A DNA stretch of 64,000 nt, taken from positions 33,814,781-33,878,780 of the forward strand of contig CM019236.1 of NCBI GenBank assembly GCA_009741485.1. The letters are read 5' to 3'. Shown here piece after piece: positions 63,853-64,000 of the stretch; within the stretch, counting starts at the first letter, position 1, and each line of letters starts with the position of its first letter. This DNA is from Malurus cyaneus samueli. Its lineage: Eukaryota; Chordata; Aves; Passeriformes; Maluridae. Made by a program: the position numbers and the translations under genes. Below the pieces are notes generated by a model. That model saw only the letters and a list, made by a program, of their open reading frames with translations, was not told where the DNA came from and made no database searches.

Positions 63853-64000
63853 ACAGACAAGAGCAGCACCTGGGAGAAGGCCTGGGATGTTGGGTGAGAG
63901 GCTGGACATGACCCAGGAGGGCAAGGAAGGGGATTGTGCCACTCTGATCAGCTCCTGTGAGACCCTACCCGGAACATGCATCCAGATCTGCAGTCCCAGG

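Larger units (their letters stand above)
62306..64000 (+). mobile_element. CR1 LINE, second copy (segment a, copy 2), runs off window
   Basis: The sequence starts CCTAGCAGAGAGGATGTGAT, identical to 48,048 onward, and follows the CR1 copy through the linker and RT. About 813 bases read identical; after 63,118 there are patches of small indels (notably 63,800-63,895) between clean runs. In places this copy is nearer the CR1 consensus than copy 1: it keeps GGAGGACCCTGG and CTACCAACCTGTCAGCC where copy 1 has deletions. In others it is worse, for example around the GACACGG block, reduced to ACATGG near 63,457-63,462. The element is cut by the window end. Confidence 0.9.

Noticed and set aside
1..64000. 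CRISPR array, operon, phage or plasmid features
   Set aside because: The window is vertebrate: no regularly spaced repeats, no dense coding and no bacterial start signals were found.

Overview
This window reads as nuclear DNA from a bird. The signs are many CR1 LINE pieces, with the avian CR1 3' end (repeated ATTCTATGA-type octamers) and CR1 reverse transcriptase peptide fragments, plus several avian ERVL-like LTRs. Base composition is AT-rich. I recognise no host protein-coding gene, RNA gene, CRISPR array or operon. The open frames are short, and the better ones are either antisense to CR1 or without family signature. The window is best described as intergenic or deep intronic DNA. I cannot name the species. 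All repeat identifications come from recalled family features, not from a search.

Layout. 1-7,184: unique sequence with low-complexity patches and one possible microexon. 7,185-8,603: sense CR1 with a broken RT. 12,646-13,006: CR1 internal piece in antisense joined to a CR1 3' tail in sense. 15,048-15,619: minus-strand solo LTR. 16,412-16,751: plus-strand LTR followed by a tRNA-Leu-like primer-binding site. 16,880-17,090 and 17,420-17,842: two CR1 pieces in opposite orientation. 21,545-22,605 (plus) and 32,088-32,595 (minus): two truncated copies of one avian LTR family. 41,036-42,440: long antisense CR1. 44,253-45,455: plus-strand solo LTR. 47,570-50,178: the longest CR1, with endonuclease-like and RT regions. 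The stretches between are unique or too old to classify; one of them (37,839-38,039) holds five TAATTA motifs.

The most striking feature is a large internal duplication at the right end. Call 48,048-50,565 'a' and 50,566-55,242 'b'. After 2.5 kb of unrelated sequence (55,243-57,731), the window carries a second b (57,732-62,303) joined directly to a second a (62,306 to the window end). The second a starts with about 813 bases that read identical to the first. The second b differs from the first by very frequent scattered one- to few-base insertions and deletions. That pattern is typical of uncorrected long-read sequence, so a false duplication in the assembly is the leading explanation; a real recent tandem duplication remains possible. 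A perfect 23-bp inverted repeat sits within about 10 bases of the left edge of the second b.

Nothing here supports a novel multi-gene system. The items most worth following up are the duplication and its junctions, the hairpins, the TAATTA cluster and a few weak exon candidates.
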